Positions 43,120 to 52,343 of a DNA stretch of 64,000 nucleotides are shown in pieces. Origin of the DNA: Gammaproteobacteria bacterium (GTDB lineage: Bacteria; Pseudomonadota; Gammaproteobacteria; Enterobacterales; Alteromonadaceae); the NCBI GenBank assembly GCA_018222405.1, contig JAAFAI010000022.1, positions 1 through 64,000 of the forward strand. The letters are read 5' to 3'. The translations under genes and the position numbers were made by a program. How positions within the stretch are numbered: position 1 is the first letter of the stretch; each line of letters opens with the position of its first letter. The notes under the pieces were generated by a model. The model ran no database searches. It was not told the DNA's origin and worked only from the letters and a program-made list of their open reading frames with translations.

Positions 43120-44217
43120 ATGAAACAAACAGACCCCCTACAAAACGGCACACCTCTCGCTCTGATGACCGACAGGCAATTTTTTCACTGTCTGAAAGAA
43201 CATGGTCCGATGACGCGAGCCGCCATAGCTAAGAAAACCGGCATTTCCCGGCCGACGATTTCCGAATCTGCGCAGCGACTTGAGAAAAGCGGCCTGGTGG
43301 TAGAAACCAGCCGAAAAACCAAAAATAAACAGGGCCGCGCCGGGGTTATTTACGAGATAAACGCCGCTAAAGGGCTGACTCTGGCTATTGCTATCGATGT
43401 AAAACAGATCCAGCTACGCCTTACCGACCTGTCTCTAAAAGTGATTCGAGATCAGTGTTTTTATATTGATCCCGCCTGGCAACAGGCAGAACTGGCAGAG
43501 GCTATTTTACGCTTTATCCGTCTGGCCGTGCAGGACCAGTCTTCGCCATTGCTCGCCATAGGCGTTTCCGTAGCGGTACCGGTTAACTCACAAACCGGTG
43601 AAATTCTGGCGTTACCCTACTCAAAGTTCAGTATCATTCATGGTATTAACTTCAAAGCACTGCTTGAGGAGCAGTTTGCCTGTCCGGTTACCCTCGACAA
43701 CGATGTAAACTGGGCAACACTGGCAGAGAAAAGCCTCGGCATTGCTAAAAACGTCTCTGATTTTGTCTTCATTTACTTTGGTGAAGGGATTGGTGCCGGT
43801 ATTTATCTGGATAACCACCTGATCAGAGGCTCAACCGGTATCTCCGGCGAAATTGGGCACATCATGGTGAATAGTAAAGAGAACCTGCAGGACTTTGTGT
43901 CTAACCACCATCTTCAGCAGGCTCTGGAAGAAGGCGTTGATCTAACTGGTCACCCTGCCATTTCACAAATTGGCAGTACCCTGGCAACCATTGCGGCGGT
44001 CATCAACCCTAAAATGTTTGTACTGGGTGGACCAATGACGAAATACCCGCAGTTTATTCCGGCTATCATCAAGCAAATCCAGCCACAGCTGTTTAACAAG
44101 GTCAGTTTTATTCCCAGTAATGCGCCTAACTATGCGCCATTAAACGGCGTTCAGGCAGGCACTTACGAACTGGCTTTAAGTTCCTTTGGCCTGCCCTCAC
44201 CGCCAGAGGCGGAATAG
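43120..44217 (+). CDS. ROK family transcriptional regulator
   Basis: 365 residues. N-terminal winged helix-turn-helix (MTRAAIAKKTGISRPTISESAQRLEKSGLV), then a ROK sugar-kinase-like domain with LAIAIDVKQIQL and VTLDNDVNWATLAE, GEGIGAGIYLDN and GSTGISGEIGHIMV. The zinc-binding CxCGxxGC motif that normally follows GHxxV is missing: the sequence reads GHIMVNSKENLQDFV. Thus metal-dependent structural features are lost or altered. The start is either ATG 43120 or GTG 43108; neither has an ideal ribosome-binding site. Located divergent from the TonB receptor and convergent with the gluconate permease, it probably controls the receptor operon in response to a sugar. Confidence 0.9.
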   Translation: MKQTDPLQNGTPLALMTDRQFFHCLKEHGPMTRAAIAKKTGISRPTISESAQRLEKSGLVVETSRKTKNKQGRAGVIYEINAAKGLTLAIAIDVKQIQLRLTDLSLKVIRDQCFYIDPAWQQAELAEAILRFIRLAVQDQSSPLLAIGVSVAVPVNSQTGEILALPYSKFSIIHGINFKALLEEQFACPVTLDNDVNWATLAEKSLGIAKNVSDFVFIYFGEGIGAGIYLDNHLIRGSTGISGEIGHIMVNSKENLQDFVSNHHLQQALEEGVDLTGHPAISQIGSTLATIAAVINPKMFVLGGPMTKYPQFIPAIIKQIQPQLFNKVSFIPSNAPNYAPLNGVQAGTYELALSSFGLPSPPEAE

Positions 44218-44221
44218 CCCC

Positions 44222-45598
44222 CTAGAAAACGGCGCTCAGCAGGAGCGCCAGTATAAAGGCTATCGTGCCCAATAGCGTCTCCATAACGGTCCAGGTCTTT
44301 AAAGTGGTTTTCTCATCCATTTGCAATAACCGCGACACCAGCCAAAAGCCCGAATCATTAAAATGCGACAGCACCGTGGCCCCACCGGCAATAGCTATAA
44401 CAATACAGCATAAATCCACCGCACTGAGGCCAGGAACCTGAGTCACCACCGGCGCAATCAACGCTGCGGTGGTCGTTAAGGCAACCGTCGCCGAGCCCTG
44501 CGCTACCCGCAAACAAACGGATATCACAAACGCCGCCACGATGACCGGCAGACCATTGTCTACCAGTAGTTGCGCAAACGCATCGCCTATCCCCGCAGCA
44601 CGCAACACGCCACCAAACATACCGCCAGCCCCGGTGACCAGAATAACGGCACTTAAAGGTCCAAGCGCGTCATTGCATAAGCCTTCGTATTGCTTGCGGG
44701 TGAACTGCTTGCGGAATAACCCAAACGCCATGAGCAAGGTTAATAACAGTGCTACCGGCGTTTTGCCTAGCAAACGCAGACCACTTAAGAATGAAGACTC
44801 TTGCGGTAACATGCCAGCGACCTGCAGAGTATTCACCACCGTATCAAGGCAAATGAGACCAAACGGCAACAAGAGTACCGCGATAACCCGGGCGAAAGAA
44901 GGTTGCCACTGACTGTCAGAGTTAGATTCGCTATCAGTAAACCAGGCGGGCAGATCAATATTAAACCGTTTGCCGGCGTACATTGCATAAAGGTAACTGC
45001 CTGCAAACCAGGTGGGAATGGCAATCACCGTTCCTACCATCAGCAACAGCCCAATATTAGCCCCCAGCAAATCAGCCGCTGCGACGGGTCCCGGATGGGG
45101 TGGCACAAATGCATGCATCACCGCAAACGCCCCGGCGGCAGGTAGTACTGTTAACAAAGTTGATTGCTGTAAGCGCCTCGCCACACTCAGTAGAATGGGC
45201 ATCATCACGATAAGGCCGGCATCAAAGAAGATCGGAAAACCAAATAGCAGAGACGTAATGCCCAAGGCCAGCGGCGCTCGCTCGAGGCCAAACAGGCTAA
45301 TCATGCGCTGGGCCAGCACATCGGCCCCACCGCTGCTTTCAAGTAACTTACCAATCATCCCGCCAAGACCAACCAGCAGAGCCACCGCTGCTAACGTGCT
45401 GCCGAAACCCTGCATCATAACAGGCAGCACATCAGCAGCGCCGATACCGGTAACCAAAGCGGTGATCAGACTCACTATAATTAACGCAATAAGCGCATGC
45501 ACCCGGGCTACAATAATCAGTCCCATCAGCACCACAACCATGGCAAGTCCGGTTAACAGTAAAACAATATTGTCAGTTTGATTGCTCGCAATATCCAT
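44222..45598 (-). CDS. Gluconate:H+ symporter, GntP family
   Basis: 458 residues with about twelve to fourteen hydrophobic helices. GntP-family signatures include GFGSTLAAVALLVGLGGMIGKLLESSGGA near residue 65, AFVPPHPGPVAAADLLGAN near 165 and GGATVLSHFNDSGFWLVSR near the C-terminus. It imports gluconate or related sugar acids. Its 5' region shares the 112-bp divergent gap with gluconokinase, in which a GntR-type operator lies. It is convergent with the ROK regulator (4 bp gap). Confidence 0.93.
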   Translation of the reverse strand: MDIASNQTDNIVLLLTGLAMVVVLMGLIIVARVHALIALIIVSLITALVTGIGAADVLPVMMQGFGSTLAAVALLVGLGGMIGKLLESSGGADVLAQRMISLFGLERAPLALGITSLLFGFPIFFDAGLIVMMPILLSVARRLQQSTLLTVLPAAGAFAVMHAFVPPHPGPVAAADLLGANIGLLLMVGTVIAIPTWFAGSYLYAMYAGKRFNIDLPAWFTDSESNSDSQWQPSFARVIAVLLLPFGLICLDTVVNTLQVAGMLPQESSFLSGLRLLGKTPVALLLTLLMAFGLFRKQFTRKQYEGLCNDALGPLSAVILVTGAGGMFGGVLRAAGIGDAFAQLLVDNGLPVIVAAFVISVCLRVAQGSATVALTTTAALIAPVVTQVPGLSAVDLCCIVIAIAGGATVLSHFNDSGFWLVSRLLQMDEKTTLKTWTVMETLLGTIAFILALLLSAVF

Positions 45599-45654
45599 GA
45601 AATCTCGTTGTATTCTTTATTTAACTATTCACACAGCCGTCAAGCCGAGCTAAA

Positions 45655-45670
45655 ATGTTACGCATAACAT
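45655..45670. promoter_or_regulatory. GntR-type operator between gntP-like permease and gluconokinase
   Basis: ATGTTACGCATAACAT, a 16-bp near-palindrome, lies between the divergent permease and gluconokinase genes. It closely resembles the E. coli GntR/IdnR consensus (ATGTTACCGGTAACAT). It should let the neighbouring LacI-type GntR repressor control both directions. Confidence 0.8.
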
Positions 45671-45710
45671 TTAGCAGAACATTTTTTTAACAAGAACGCA
45701 AGCAGACTCT

Positions 45711-46250
45711 ATGACAGCCATCGATAAAAGTCCCGCTCCCTGTTGCATTATAGTAATGGGCGTTAGCGGCAGTGGTAAAAGTACGATTGGTGAACGTCTC
45801 GCTAAGGCCACCGGCGCTGGGTTTATTGACGGCGATGACCTTCATCCGCCGGCTAATATAACCAAAATGTCGCGGGGTGAAGCGCTCAATGACGAAGACC
45901 GTGCGCCCTGGCTAAAACGGATTGCCGCGACTGCCGATCAGCATCTTACAGCAGGTAAAACAGTTGTAATTGTTTGTTCAGCACTGAAAAAACAGTACCG
46001 GGATGTATTTCGCCAGCATATCAGTCGCGTAAGATTTGTTTTTCTGGATGGCCGCTTTGAACTCATTAAACGCCGGATGGAAGCGCGTCAGGCGCATTTT
46101 ATGAAAGCCGAAATGCTGGTGAGTCAGTTTAATACCCTGCAACGGCCTGCGGCTGAAGAGCAGGATGTGTACACCGCGGATATTGAGTTACCTATTGAAC
46201 AGCTGGTTGCTGACATTCAGCGTCACCTGCCGCTCGCTCCACCGGATTAA
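45711..46250 (+). CDS. gntK: Gluconokinase
   Basis: 179 residues. P-loop MGVSGSGKST at residues 16-25, the GDDLHPPANITKMSRGEALNDEDRAPWL substrate and Mg region, CSALKKQYRD and the FVFLDGRFELIKRRMEARQAHFM lid. It phosphorylates D-gluconate to 6-phosphogluconate with ATP in the cytoplasm. It is divergent from the GntP permease and convergent with gntR, whose end overlaps by 4 bp. Confidence 0.95.
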   Translation: MTAIDKSPAPCCIIVMGVSGSGKSTIGERLAKATGAGFIDGDDLHPPANITKMSRGEALNDEDRAPWLKRIAATADQHLTAGKTVVIVCSALKKQYRDVFRQHISRVRFVFLDGRFELIKRRMEARQAHFMKAEMLVSQFNTLQRPAAEEQDVYTADIELPIEQLVADIQRHLPLAPPD

Positions 46251-47242
46251 CTCAACGATTCTCCTTCGGTGTAAGAAAAGCCCAGATCAAACAGCTTATC
46301 GGAGGGTGCTTTGCCGTTGATCACATCAATAAGCAGCCGTGCGCTTTTGATCCCAATAGCCTGGCGCGGGGTCACTACACTGGTGAGTTTAGGTTGCATG
46401 GTAAGGCCGATATCCAGCCCGTTATAGCCCATCACAGCAAGGTCATCGGGTACCCGAATGCCTTCATTTTTACAGTACTGCATGGCCCCTACGGCCAAAT
46501 CATCATTTGTACAAAATATGCCATCCACCCTGTCAAAGGTATCCAGCGCCTGTTGTAGCAATTTCATTCCCTGTGAAAAACTCGACTGAAACGGGGTAGC
46601 CACGGTTTGCGGGGTAAGCCCGGCTTCCCACATAGCCTGCTCGTAGCCTTGCTGCCGTAACATGGTTCGTCGGTCAAGCCGGGCTGCCAGATAGACAATG
46701 TGCTGTTTATTACTGGCAATCATCCGGGTTACCGCATTAAAAGCAGCCGCTTTATGATCGAGCCCCACCACCATATCAATAGGGGCTTCTGGCAACTCCA
46801 TGCACTCCACTACCGGAATGCCTGCCTGCTTTAACATCGTCCGCGTTCGGTCGGTATGTTCGGTTTCGCAAAGGATCAGACCATCCACCTGATAAGACAG
46901 CAACATTTCAATTTTACGTTCTTCTACCTTGGGGTCGTAGCCTGAGTGAGCCAGTAAAATGTCGAAGGATTCTGCATTAGTGATGGTTTCAATACCATCC
47001 ACCAGGGCAGAAAAGACCTGATTAGACAGTGATGGGATCACCACGCCGATGGTACGACTCAGCGCTCTGGACATTAACGCTGGCGCGCGGTTATGGATAT
47101 AACCGGAATGTTTAACCGCCTGGGCAATTTTTTCGCGCGTGGCGGGCGCCACTTTTTCTGGTGAACGAAAATAACGGGAGACCGTCATTTTGGTAATGCC
47201 CAATTGATCAGCGATATCTTGTAGGGAGGCGCGATTGGTCAT
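46247..47242 (-). CDS. gntR: LacI family gluconate repressor GntR
   Basis: 331 residues, the same length as E. coli GntR when begun at ATG 47242. HTH: SLQDIADQLGITKMTVSRYFRSPEKVAPATREKIAQAV, then the hinge and a sugar-binding core (TIGVVIPSLSNQVFSALVDGIE, ILLAHSGYDPKVEERKIEML, LILCETEHTDRT). An ATG 11 codons upstream (47275) would begin only 2 bp from a GntR-type operator, so the shorter protein is preferred. It presumably represses gluconate uptake and kinase genes and itself. Confidence 0.93.
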   Translation of the reverse strand: MTNRASLQDIADQLGITKMTVSRYFRSPEKVAPATREKIAQAVKHSGYIHNRAPALMSRALSRTIGVVIPSLSNQVFSALVDGIETITNAESFDILLAHSGYDPKVEERKIEMLLSYQVDGLILCETEHTDRTRTMLKQAGIPVVECMELPEAPIDMVVGLDHKAAAFNAVTRMIASNKQHIVYLAARLDRRTMLRQQGYEQAMWEAGLTPQTVATPFQSSFSQGMKLLQQALDTFDRVDGIFCTNDDLAVGAMQYCKNEGIRVPDDLAVMGYNGLDIGLTMQPKLTSVVTPRQAIGIKSARLLIDVINGKAPSDKLFDLGFSYTEGESLS

Positions 47243-47277
47243 AAATGTTAACAGGCGTAGTTGATCATCGAACATCT

Positions 47278-47293
47278 ATGTTACATGTAACAT
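47278..47293 (-). promoter_or_regulatory. GntR-type operator upstream of gntR
   Basis: ATGTTACATGTAACAT is a perfect 16-bp palindrome matching the site between permease and kinase genes. It lies 35 bp upstream of the gntR start. A shorter TGTTAACA palindrome at about 47246-47253 is nearby. Autoregulation is expected. Confidence 0.85.
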
Positions 47294-47377
47294 TTTACTG
47301 AGGGAATATGAATCTTTGGCTTAAGAGATTAAGAGTAGTGCATTAAAACAGTGCATCAACCCGATTCAGCGGAGTGC

Positions 47378-47407
47378 AAGCCGGTGTGTTTATCACTATA
47401 CCGGCTT
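47378..47407 (-). terminator. Stem-loop after serine hydrolase gene
   Basis: AAGCCGGT and ACCGGCTT, perfect 8-bp repeats with a 14-nt loop, 24 bp after the serine hydrolase stop. No U-run follows on the minus strand, so termination is doubtful. Confidence 0.4.
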
Positions 47408-47431
47408 TAATATGGTGCCAAAAGCTCGTAT

Positions 47432-48895
47432 TCAGTCCGCTTCGCTGATTTGTTGTAGTCTTGCGGCACTGTTATCACACCAAAAGCAATTTTCTGCCGG
47501 CTTACGCTCAATCGCCTGGGTAAAAGCCTGCTTTGCCAGTGCATACTGCCCGCTTACAAAATACGCTTCACCCAGACTATCCCATAAATTACCGTCGTCG
47601 CTGTAGAGTTCCACATTCAGCAGCAGCAGGCCTATTGCGTCGTTATATCGCTCATTATCCATTAACCGCAACCCGGCACGGTTGAGAATACGCTTGTTAT
47701 CAATCTTGCTGGCAAAGGTTTTCTGCAACACTGCCTTTTTGCGCTCAGAACTACCGGCTGTGCTTAGTGATAGTCCTACCATTTGACTGGTGAGGCCGGT
47801 TTCAAACGCTGGTAAAGGTTTCTTTTCAAAAAGGTACTGCTCGATGTAATAAGGCAAGGCCATGGTACTTTCCACCAATGCATTAGAAGCAAACAGAATT
47901 AGTATCTGTTCGTCAGGCAACCAGCGAAAATCAAAGTAATAGGTACCATTTGAACCATTGTGACCAATAAAAGTGGTTTCCCGTGGTGTTGGCATGACTG
48001 CCCAGCCATAACCATAGTGGCTGGTGCCCTCCTCATTTTCTGCTACATGGGGCTCAAAGAGCTGGTCGCGGTATTTTGCAGCCAACACCGATTCACTCTG
48101 CAGCGCCTGTGCCCACAGATACATATCATTCATGGTGGACAGCATGCCGCCATTCCCTTTCAGTGGCCAGGCGATGGCCGCGTCCTCAAAGTACTTGTCC
48201 CGGGTACTGCCCGTTTCTACTTCGCCAAACAAATAGCCCGCAGCCGCAGGGAGTTGTGCCAGTACCGGATTAAGATAACCGGTATGGTGCATACCGGCTG
48301 GCTCAAACAAAGCCTTCTGAAGGTACTCTTCGTAAGACATCCCGCTAACCAGCTCAATGATCCGCGCCAGAATACTGTAACCGGCATTTGAGTAGGCGTA
48401 GCCTTCTCCCGGCGCAAAATATAACGGCATAGCAAATAACCGGTTAAAGAACTCGCCGGTAGGAACGTGTGTAAAATCCCTCGCGCCTATGCCATTGGCA
48501 ATACCGGCTGAATGGCTAAGCAACTGATGTAAGGTGATGGACTGTTTATCTTCTGGCAGTTCGTTAAAAAACTCACTGATAGGCATAGATGTGCTCAGCT
48601 TTCCCTGTTGAACAAGATGCATCACAGCCGCAGCGGTAAACTGCTTGGTTACCGAGCCGGTATCAAACAGTGTATCGGCGGTAATAGGTGTACTCCCCTG
48701 CCGCTCTGTTTTTCCATAACCTTTATTTAAACGCAGCTTACCGTCTTCAGCAATTAATACGGCGCCGCTGAAACCGTTGGCTTCAGCAGTCGTTAAATAC
48801 TGATCAAGCTTATCAATGTCGGCTGCATCGGTGGCCAAAACCGAGGTACTGGTAAATACCAACAGGGCAAGCAGGACTATTTTGTGTAAACGCAT
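47432..48895 (-). CDS. Secreted serine hydrolase, beta-lactamase/DD-peptidase fold, with TPR-like tail
   Basis: 487 residues from the ATG at 48895, which has GGAG 6 nt upstream. A signal peptide occupies residues 1-22. The beta-lactamase-like (class C/PBP4*) triad is SVTK (Ser81, Lys84), YSN (Tyr168-Asn170) and a HNG motif (FIGHNGSNG) in place of KTG. A C-terminal segment (about 405-475) contains TPR-like helical repeats (WDSLGEAYFVSGQYALAKQAFTQA). It may be a periplasmic D-aminopeptidase, esterase or cell-wall-modifying enzyme; beta-lactamase activity is unlikely from context. It is not in an obvious operon. Confidence 0.85.
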   Translation of the reverse strand: MRLHKIVLLALLVFTSTSVLATDAADIDKLDQYLTTAEANGFSGAVLIAEDGKLRLNKGYGKTERQGSTPITADTLFDTGSVTKQFTAAAVMHLVQQGKLSTSMPISEFFNELPEDKQSITLHQLLSHSAGIANGIGARDFTHVPTGEFFNRLFAMPLYFAPGEGYAYSNAGYSILARIIELVSGMSYEEYLQKALFEPAGMHHTGYLNPVLAQLPAAAGYLFGEVETGSTRDKYFEDAAIAWPLKGNGGMLSTMNDMYLWAQALQSESVLAAKYRDQLFEPHVAENEEGTSHYGYGWAVMPTPRETTFIGHNGSNGTYYFDFRWLPDEQILILFASNALVESTMALPYYIEQYLFEKKPLPAFETGLTSQMVGLSLSTAGSSERKKAVLQKTFASKIDNKRILNRAGLRLMDNERYNDAIGLLLLNVELYSDDGNLWDSLGEAYFVSGQYALAKQAFTQAIERKPAENCFWCDNSAARLQQISEAD

Positions 48896-48951
48896 CACCA
48901 ACTCCGTTTCAGGTGCTCTTTAATATAGTCGCAGACGCTGCCCAATAAGTT

Positions 48952-49476
48952 TTATTGTTGCTGCGGTTGTTGAATCGTCTGCCACTGAGAAACAAAACAG
49001 TCGTATAGTGTCTGATTGAAGAGGTAAAAATCAATCTTAAGTGTCCCGGAAAATTGTAAACAAGCGTTAATAGCTACGCTTGCCGCCTCCTTATGAGGGT
49101 AGCCATAAACGCCACAGGATATAGCCGGGAAAGCCACCGATTGGCAGCCGTTATAAATGGCCAGCCGGCAACTTTGCTGATAAGCACTGGCCAGGGTTTG
49201 GGCGGGATGTGGATCCTGGTGATAAAGAGGGCCAACCGTATGAATAACAAATTTGGCCGGCAGGTTACCCGCTGGAGTAATTCGCGCTTCTCCCGGTGGA
49301 CAGCGCACGCCATCTTTTACCGCTACCGCCTGGCAGGCTTTTAGCAGCGCAGGTCCTGCAGCCCGGTGAATGGCACCATCAACGCCCCCGCCACCCAGCA
49401 TAACCGGGTTAGCCGCATTAACGATAGCGTCGGTGGTTGCACCGGTGATATCACCCAGCACAAATCGAATAGCCAT
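48952..49476 (-). CDS. Macrodomain O-acetyl-ADP-ribose deacetylase-like protein
   Basis: 174 residues with the macrodomain fold of the YmdB type: VLGDITGATTDAIVNAANPVMLGGGGVDGAIHRAAG at residues 6-41, containing the ADP-ribose-binding Asp and the NAAN motif with the GGGGVDGAIH loop, then AFPAISCGVYGYPHKEAA. It probably removes acetyl groups from O-acetyl-ADP-ribose or acts on ADP-ribosylated substrates, in the cytoplasm. It begins 12 bp after the PNPOx-like gene, which places it at the end of the pabC-mltG-tmk-holB-tatD group. Confidence 0.92.
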   Translation of the reverse strand: MAIRFVLGDITGATTDAIVNAANPVMLGGGGVDGAIHRAAGPALLKACQAVAVKDGVRCPPGEARITPAGNLPAKFVIHTVGPLYHQDPHPAQTLASAYQQSCRLAIYNGCQSVAFPAISCGVYGYPHKEAASVAINACLQFSGTLKIDFYLFNQTLYDCFVSQWQTIQQPQQQ

Positions 49477-49488
49477 AAGCGTAACCGT

Positions 49489-50052
49489 TTAGGGAATAAG
49501 CTCTTTACTATGCCACTGCCCCTGGCGTTTTTCAAAACACTGCCGCTGCTGCGGGTTACCGCGCAGATTAAGGTAATCCACACTTTCTACCAGTAGGGTG
49601 AGCACGCAGAAATGATCGGGTAAGACATCCGTATTGGCACTGTGATCAATCAGAGACTTTTTCGGCGCTGTGCGCTCGCTGCCGGGTTCGCCCCATAAAA
49701 ACTGTTGCCGGGCCGCCACTGACAAGCGATCCCATTGTTGCTGGCACAACGTTCTGTCTTCGTTTGGCGTATCCACCCTGCAGCTTACTGTCATTCGGTA
49801 TTGTTCGCGGGTTTTGGCGAAATACCAACAAACCGCCGCGTGCGGATTGCCCTTAAGCTCAGCAACTTTCTTGTTGCGGGTGTCGGTAACCACCCACATC
49901 AGGGACTGGTTCTCATCTACCCCGCGACACACCACAGTGCGATTGTGCGGCAGGCCGCTGCTATCGACCGTCGCCAGCTGAAAATAGCGGCTTTCCGGCA
50001 TATCCCGGGTTTTATCGAGACTTTTTAACAGTAACGCACTCCAGTCAGACAT
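49489..50052 (-). CDS. PNPOx-like flavoprotein (pyridoxamine 5'-phosphate oxidase family)
   Basis: 187 residues with the split-barrel FMN-binding fold: YFQLATVDSSGLPHNRTVVCRG, then SLMWVVTDTRNKKVAELKGNPHAAVCWYF, and the C-terminal VDYLNLRGNPQQRQCFEKRQGQWHSKELIP block. Shorter than true PdxH (about 218) and closer to Alr4036-type family members, so PLP synthesis is not certain. It lies 5 bp after tatD and 12 bp before the macrodomain gene. Confidence 0.85.
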   Translation of the reverse strand: MSDWSALLLKSLDKTRDMPESRYFQLATVDSSGLPHNRTVVCRGVDENQSLMWVVTDTRNKKVAELKGNPHAAVCWYFAKTREQYRMTVSCRVDTPNEDRTLCQQQWDRLSVAARQQFLWGEPGSERTAPKKSLIDHSANTDVLPDHFCVLTLLVESVDYLNLRGNPQQRQCFEKRQGQWHSKELIP

Positions 50053-50057
50053 GGCGT

Positions 50058-50834
50058 TTAACTATTTGGCTTAATGCCAGAAAACAGGCGATAAAAATTC
50101 GCGGTAGTGGCTTTAGCCAGTGAATCCACACTGATCCCACGAAGTTCAGCAATAAATTCGGCGACTTCTACCACATAGCCGGGCTGATTGGGTTTACCAC
50201 GATGGGGTACCGGTGCCAGCCAGGGTGAATCGGTTTCAATCAGTAACCGCTCAAGCGGAATAGCCTTAGTAACCGCCTGTAATTCTTCGGCAGACTTAAA
50301 AGTAACAATGCCTGAAATAGAAATATAAAAGCCCATTTCCATGGCCGCCTCGGCCATGGGCAAGTCTTCCGTGAAGCAATGCAGTACACCAATAGTGTGA
50401 TCGGCTTTGTACTGCTTTAATAAAGCGATGGTATCCTCGCGGGCATCACGGGTATGAATAATCAACGGCTTGTTGGTTTCATTGGCCACTTTGATATGGT
50501 CGATAAATGACTGGATCTGCACCTCGCGAGTATCTTCACTGTAGAAATAATCCAGTCCGGTTTCGCCTATCGCAATTACCTTATCGCTACTGGCCGCTGC
50601 CAGTAAGGTGTCGTAATCGCAGGCATCTTCCTGATGCAGGGGATGCACGCCACAGGACACCGACACATCATCAAAATGACTGACCGTACTGAGCATTTGC
50701 GGATAATCTTTTACCGATACCGATACACAGAGGAAATGCTCCACGCCGCGCTGGCGGGCAAAAGCCAGCGTTTGCGCCAACTCTTCGGTATTTTGTTTCA
50801 GGCGGTCGAGATGACAATGAGAATCTACAAACAA
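50058..50834 (-). CDS. TatD family metal-dependent DNase/hydrolase
   Basis: 258 residues of the YcfH/TatD family: N-terminal FVDSHCHLD metal motif, IAIGETGLDYFY, PLIIHTRDA, VLHCFT, and ETDSPWLAP. The start codon is TTG at 50834, with AAGGAG 7 nt upstream; no ATG fits. It follows holB by 10 bp, as in many gammaproteobacteria; the pilZ gene that often lies between them is absent. Confidence 0.93.
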   Translation of the reverse strand: MFVDSHCHLDRLKQNTEELAQTLAFARQRGVEHFLCVSVSVKDYPQMLSTVSHFDDVSVSCGVHPLHQEDACDYDTLLAAASSDKVIAIGETGLDYFYSEDTREVQIQSFIDHIKVANETNKPLIIHTRDAREDTIALLKQYKADHTIGVLHCFTEDLPMAEAAMEMGFYISISGIVTFKSAEELQAVTKAIPLERLLIETDSPWLAPVPHRGKPNQPGYVVEVAEFIAELRGISVDSLAKATTANFYRLFSGIKPNS

Positions 50835-50844
50835 AAAAAGCTCC

Positions 50845-51729
50845 TTAGGCTTGTTTTAGTAATGAAAAAATCTGGCTCAACAGCAGCACTTTATTAACAC
50901 CGGGGTGACGTACCCGAACAGCATAAGCAATACAGTGCTGATAGCGCTGCAAGTCTTCTTTACGCTGTGTTTTGCAGTATTGATCATGATAATACTGCTG
51001 GCACCAGTAAATCACCTGTTCAGCGTGGTCCTGCCACTTCGACGCCACTTCCGTGACATCCTGGTTATTACCCAGCAAGCCTTCCAGACCGGTCAGAAAA
51101 TCACGGTAACTCAGCGCGCTCTTGTCGGTTAAAGCCCGGGCAACACGAAGTGGCGCATTACCGTATGCGTTGAGTAACGCCTGATCGATCTCATCATAAC
51201 CCTGTCCAGCCAGCCAGTTCAGACTTTGCTCCGCGGATGGCGTAGCAATGACATGCTTTTCACAGCGGCTTAAAATAGTCGGTAATAATCCCGCTACCCG
51301 GTGCGTTAATAACAACAGGTAAGTGTTATCGGTGGGCTCTTCCAGCGTTTTGAGTAAGGCATTAGAGGCCGCTTCGGTCATGCGCTCGGCTGCTGGAATG
51401 ATCAATACTTTATGGCGGCCAATCTGCGCCGTGGTATTTAGTTTACCAATGGCTTCACGGATGGCATCAACGCCGAGCTGTTTATCGCTTTCCAGCATAT
51501 AACGGTCGGGATGGGTGCCGGCCTCAATGAGTTTGCAACTCTGGCACTCACCACAGGGGCCGTCATTGCCCGGGCGCAGACACAATATTGCCTGCATCAG
51601 GGCATCGGCCAGTTCACGCTTGCCCACCCCTTGCGGGCCACTCAACAAAATGCCATGGTGTAATGTGCTGGCCTGAAAGCGCTGTACCATCTGCTGATAT
51701 CGCTCGGCTAACCAGGGTAACGCTAGCAT
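50845..51729 (-). CDS. holB: DNA polymerase III delta' subunit
   Basis: 294 residues, clamp-loader AAA+-like protein: [11 protein letters not shown] (modified P-loop), a zinc-binding Cys cluster [16 protein letters not shown], and a sensor region ([16 protein letters not shown]). The C-terminal collar domain begins near 210. It is the delta' subunit in the polymerase III clamp loader. Start overlaps the end of tmk by 7 bp. Confidence 0.94.
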   Translation of the reverse strand: MLALPWLAERYQQMVQRFQASTLHHGILLSGPQGVGKRELADALMQAILCLRPGNDGPCGECQSCKLIEAGTHPDRYMLESDKQLGVDAIREAIGKLNTTAQIGRHKVLIIPAAERMTEAASNALLKTLEEPTDNTYLLLLTHRVAGLLPTILSRCEKHVIATPSAEQSLNWLAGQGYDEIDQALLNAYGNAPLRVARALTDKSALSYRDFLTGLEGLLGNNQDVTEVASKWQDHAEQVIYWCQQYYHDQYCKTQRKEDLQRYQHCIAYAVRVRHPGVNKVLLLSQIFSLLKQA

Positions 51730-52343
51730 GAAAGATACTGCTCCAGCGTGAGTTGAACATCCCGGTGCACATCGGCCATAGACTGCATGGCATCAATGGT
51801 GATAATACTGCTGTCGGCCGCAGCCAGTTGCAGATAACGGGCCCGGGTGCGCTCGAAAAAATCCAGTCCGGCTAACTCAATACGATCCAGTTCACCACGC
51901 CCCCGGGCCCGTTCTAAGCCCACAGCAGGCTCAACATCAAGATACAGGGTGAGATCGGGTTTAAAGCCTTTTAACGTAATGTCACTGAGCGCCGACAGCG
52001 TAGTCTGCGCAATTTCGCGGCCGCCGCCCTGATAGGCCTGCGAGGATAAATCGTGGCGATCACCAATCACCCAGCTGCCTGCATCCATAGCCGGTTTGAT
52101 CACGTTAGCCAACAATTGCGCCCGCGCGGCATACATCAGCATCAGCTCGGTTTCTTCAACCACATTTTCCTGCCAGTTTTGCTTTACGCAGTTGCGAATG
52201 GCCTCGGCCATGGGCGTGCCGCCGGGTTCCCGGGTTGTCACGGTAGTAAAGCCTTTTGACTTAACCGCTTGCTCTACCAGTGCAATCACTGAACTCTTGC
52301 CGGCCCCTTCGAGGCCTTCAACGACGATAAACTTACCTGACAT
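51723..52343 (-). CDS. tmk: Thymidylate kinase
   Basis: 206 residues: P-loop [13 protein letters not shown] motif in [19 protein letters not shown], and the E. coli-type LID region [12 protein letters not shown]. It phosphorylates dTMP to dTDP. Starts directly after the mltG stop and overlaps holB by 7 bp. Confidence 0.95.
   Translation of the reverse strand: MSGKFIVVEGLEGAGKSSVIALVEQAVKSKGFTTVTTREPGGTPMAEAIRNCVKQNWQENVVEETELMLMYAARAQLLANVIKPAMDAGSWVIGDRHDLSSQAYQGGGREIAQTTLSALSDITLKGFKPDLTLYLDVEPAVGLERARGRGELDRIELAGLDFFERTRARYLQLAAADSSIITIDAMQSMADVHRDVQLTLEQYLSC

Noticed and set aside
45012-45581. A 189-codon open frame antisense to the gluconate permease
   Set aside because: It lies wholly inside the permease gene on the opposite strand; composition is Ser/Thr/Pro/Ala-rich from reading a membrane protein backwards, and no ribosome-binding site or family match was seen.
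47432-48895. A beta-lactamase resistance gene
   Set aside because: The S-x-x-K and YSN motifs are shared by many serine hydrolases; the third motif is HNG, and the TPR-like tail and lack of resistance context argue against it.
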